Assembly (NCBI GenBank): GCA_003164825.1
Contig: PLUH01000265.1
Span: 19,754 to 25,683, forward strand
Source of the DNA: Hyphomicrobiales bacterium
GTDB taxonomy: Bacteria; Pseudomonadota; Alphaproteobacteria; Rhizobiales; Beijerinckiaceae
Reading direction: 5' to 3'
DNA: 5,930 nucleotides
Shown here: in pieces, positions 5,800 through 5,930 of the stretch
Position numbering within the stretch: position 1 is the stretch's first letter
Layout of the letters: each line of letters begins with the position of its first letter
Made by a program: the position numbers and the translations under genes
Notes under the pieces: model-generated
The model's database searches: none
What the model saw: only the letters and a program-made list of their open reading frames with translations
Told to the model about the DNA's origin: nothing

Positions 5800-5930
5800 T
5801 CATGTCTTCTTGAAAAGGCCCCCGACAAGGGTCCGCGCATCCGCTTGAACTTGTTTCAGATGGTCCTCGCTGCGAAAGCTCTCAGCGTAGATCTTATAAA
5901 CGGCCTCCGTTCCCGATGGCCGCGCGGCAA
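5800..5930 (-). CDS. pgm: Phosphoglucomutase, C-terminal end (partial)
   Basis: Only the last 42 codons are in the window, ending with TGA at 5802-5800; the gene continues beyond 5930. The visible peptide starts AARPSGTEAVYKIYAESF and ends GGLFKKT. RPSGTE is the phosphate-binding loop of domain 4 of alpha-D-phosphohexomutases. The following VYKIYAESF, then a basic and acidic helix to the end, fits phosphoglucomutase rather than phosphomannomutase or GlmM, although the partial sequence cannot exclude those fully. The enzyme interconverts glucose-1-phosphate and glucose-6-phosphate, linking glycogen to glycolysis and the pentose phosphate pathway. This fits the tal and former pgi genes lying downstream on the same strand. 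Confidence 0.88.
   Translation of the reverse strand, partial: AARPSGTEAVYKIYAESFRSEDHLKQVQADARTLVGGLFKKT

Overview
The window is a GC-rich chromosomal segment, most likely from an alphaproteobacterium of the Hyphomicrobiales (Methylocystaceae/Beijerinckiaceae or rhizobial type). That placement is inferred from the gene content (pgm, then two small lineage-type genes, then tal and pgi), from codon use and from the base composition. No rRNA, tRNA or CRISPR array is visible. Almost everything is coded on the minus strand, so the biological order runs from base 5930 down to base 1.

Right part (5930 to about 3284): a sugar-phosphate gene group. It begins with the last 42 codons of a phosphoglucomutase (pgm), which enters from outside the window and is followed by a hairpin. 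Then come a predicted single-pass membrane protein (169 aa), a 54-aa Gln/Pro-rich protein 33 bases after it, and a complete transaldolase (tal, 359 aa) with a strong ribosome binding site. Sixteen bases after tal, with its own Shine-Dalgarno, begins a glucose-6-phosphate isomerase (pgi) that is broken. About 25 codons are followed by a one-base frameshift, about 14 more recognisable codons in the next frame, and then a stop and loss of homology. Pgm, Pgi and transaldolase link glycogen, glucose-6-phosphate and pentose-phosphate metabolism, so losing this pgi copy matters unless another exists elsewhere.

Middle (about 3283 to 2433): a roughly 850-base gene-poor stretch. It holds a short plus-strand remnant of an IS6-family transposase, including the region of the catalytic glutamate, and otherwise nothing I can identify. 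It looks like a rearrangement scar between the metabolic group and the next module.

Left part (2432 to 1): a SNF2/RapA-type DEAH helicase of about 779 aa with an N-terminal helical, TPR-like region and a Pro/Ala-rich linker. After an 18-base gap comes the GTG start of a second gene that leaves the window after 24 codons. The two are almost certainly co-transcribed. The function of this pair is not known to me; a role in nucleic-acid remodelling or genome defence is a hypothesis only. This is the part most likely to hold something undescribed.
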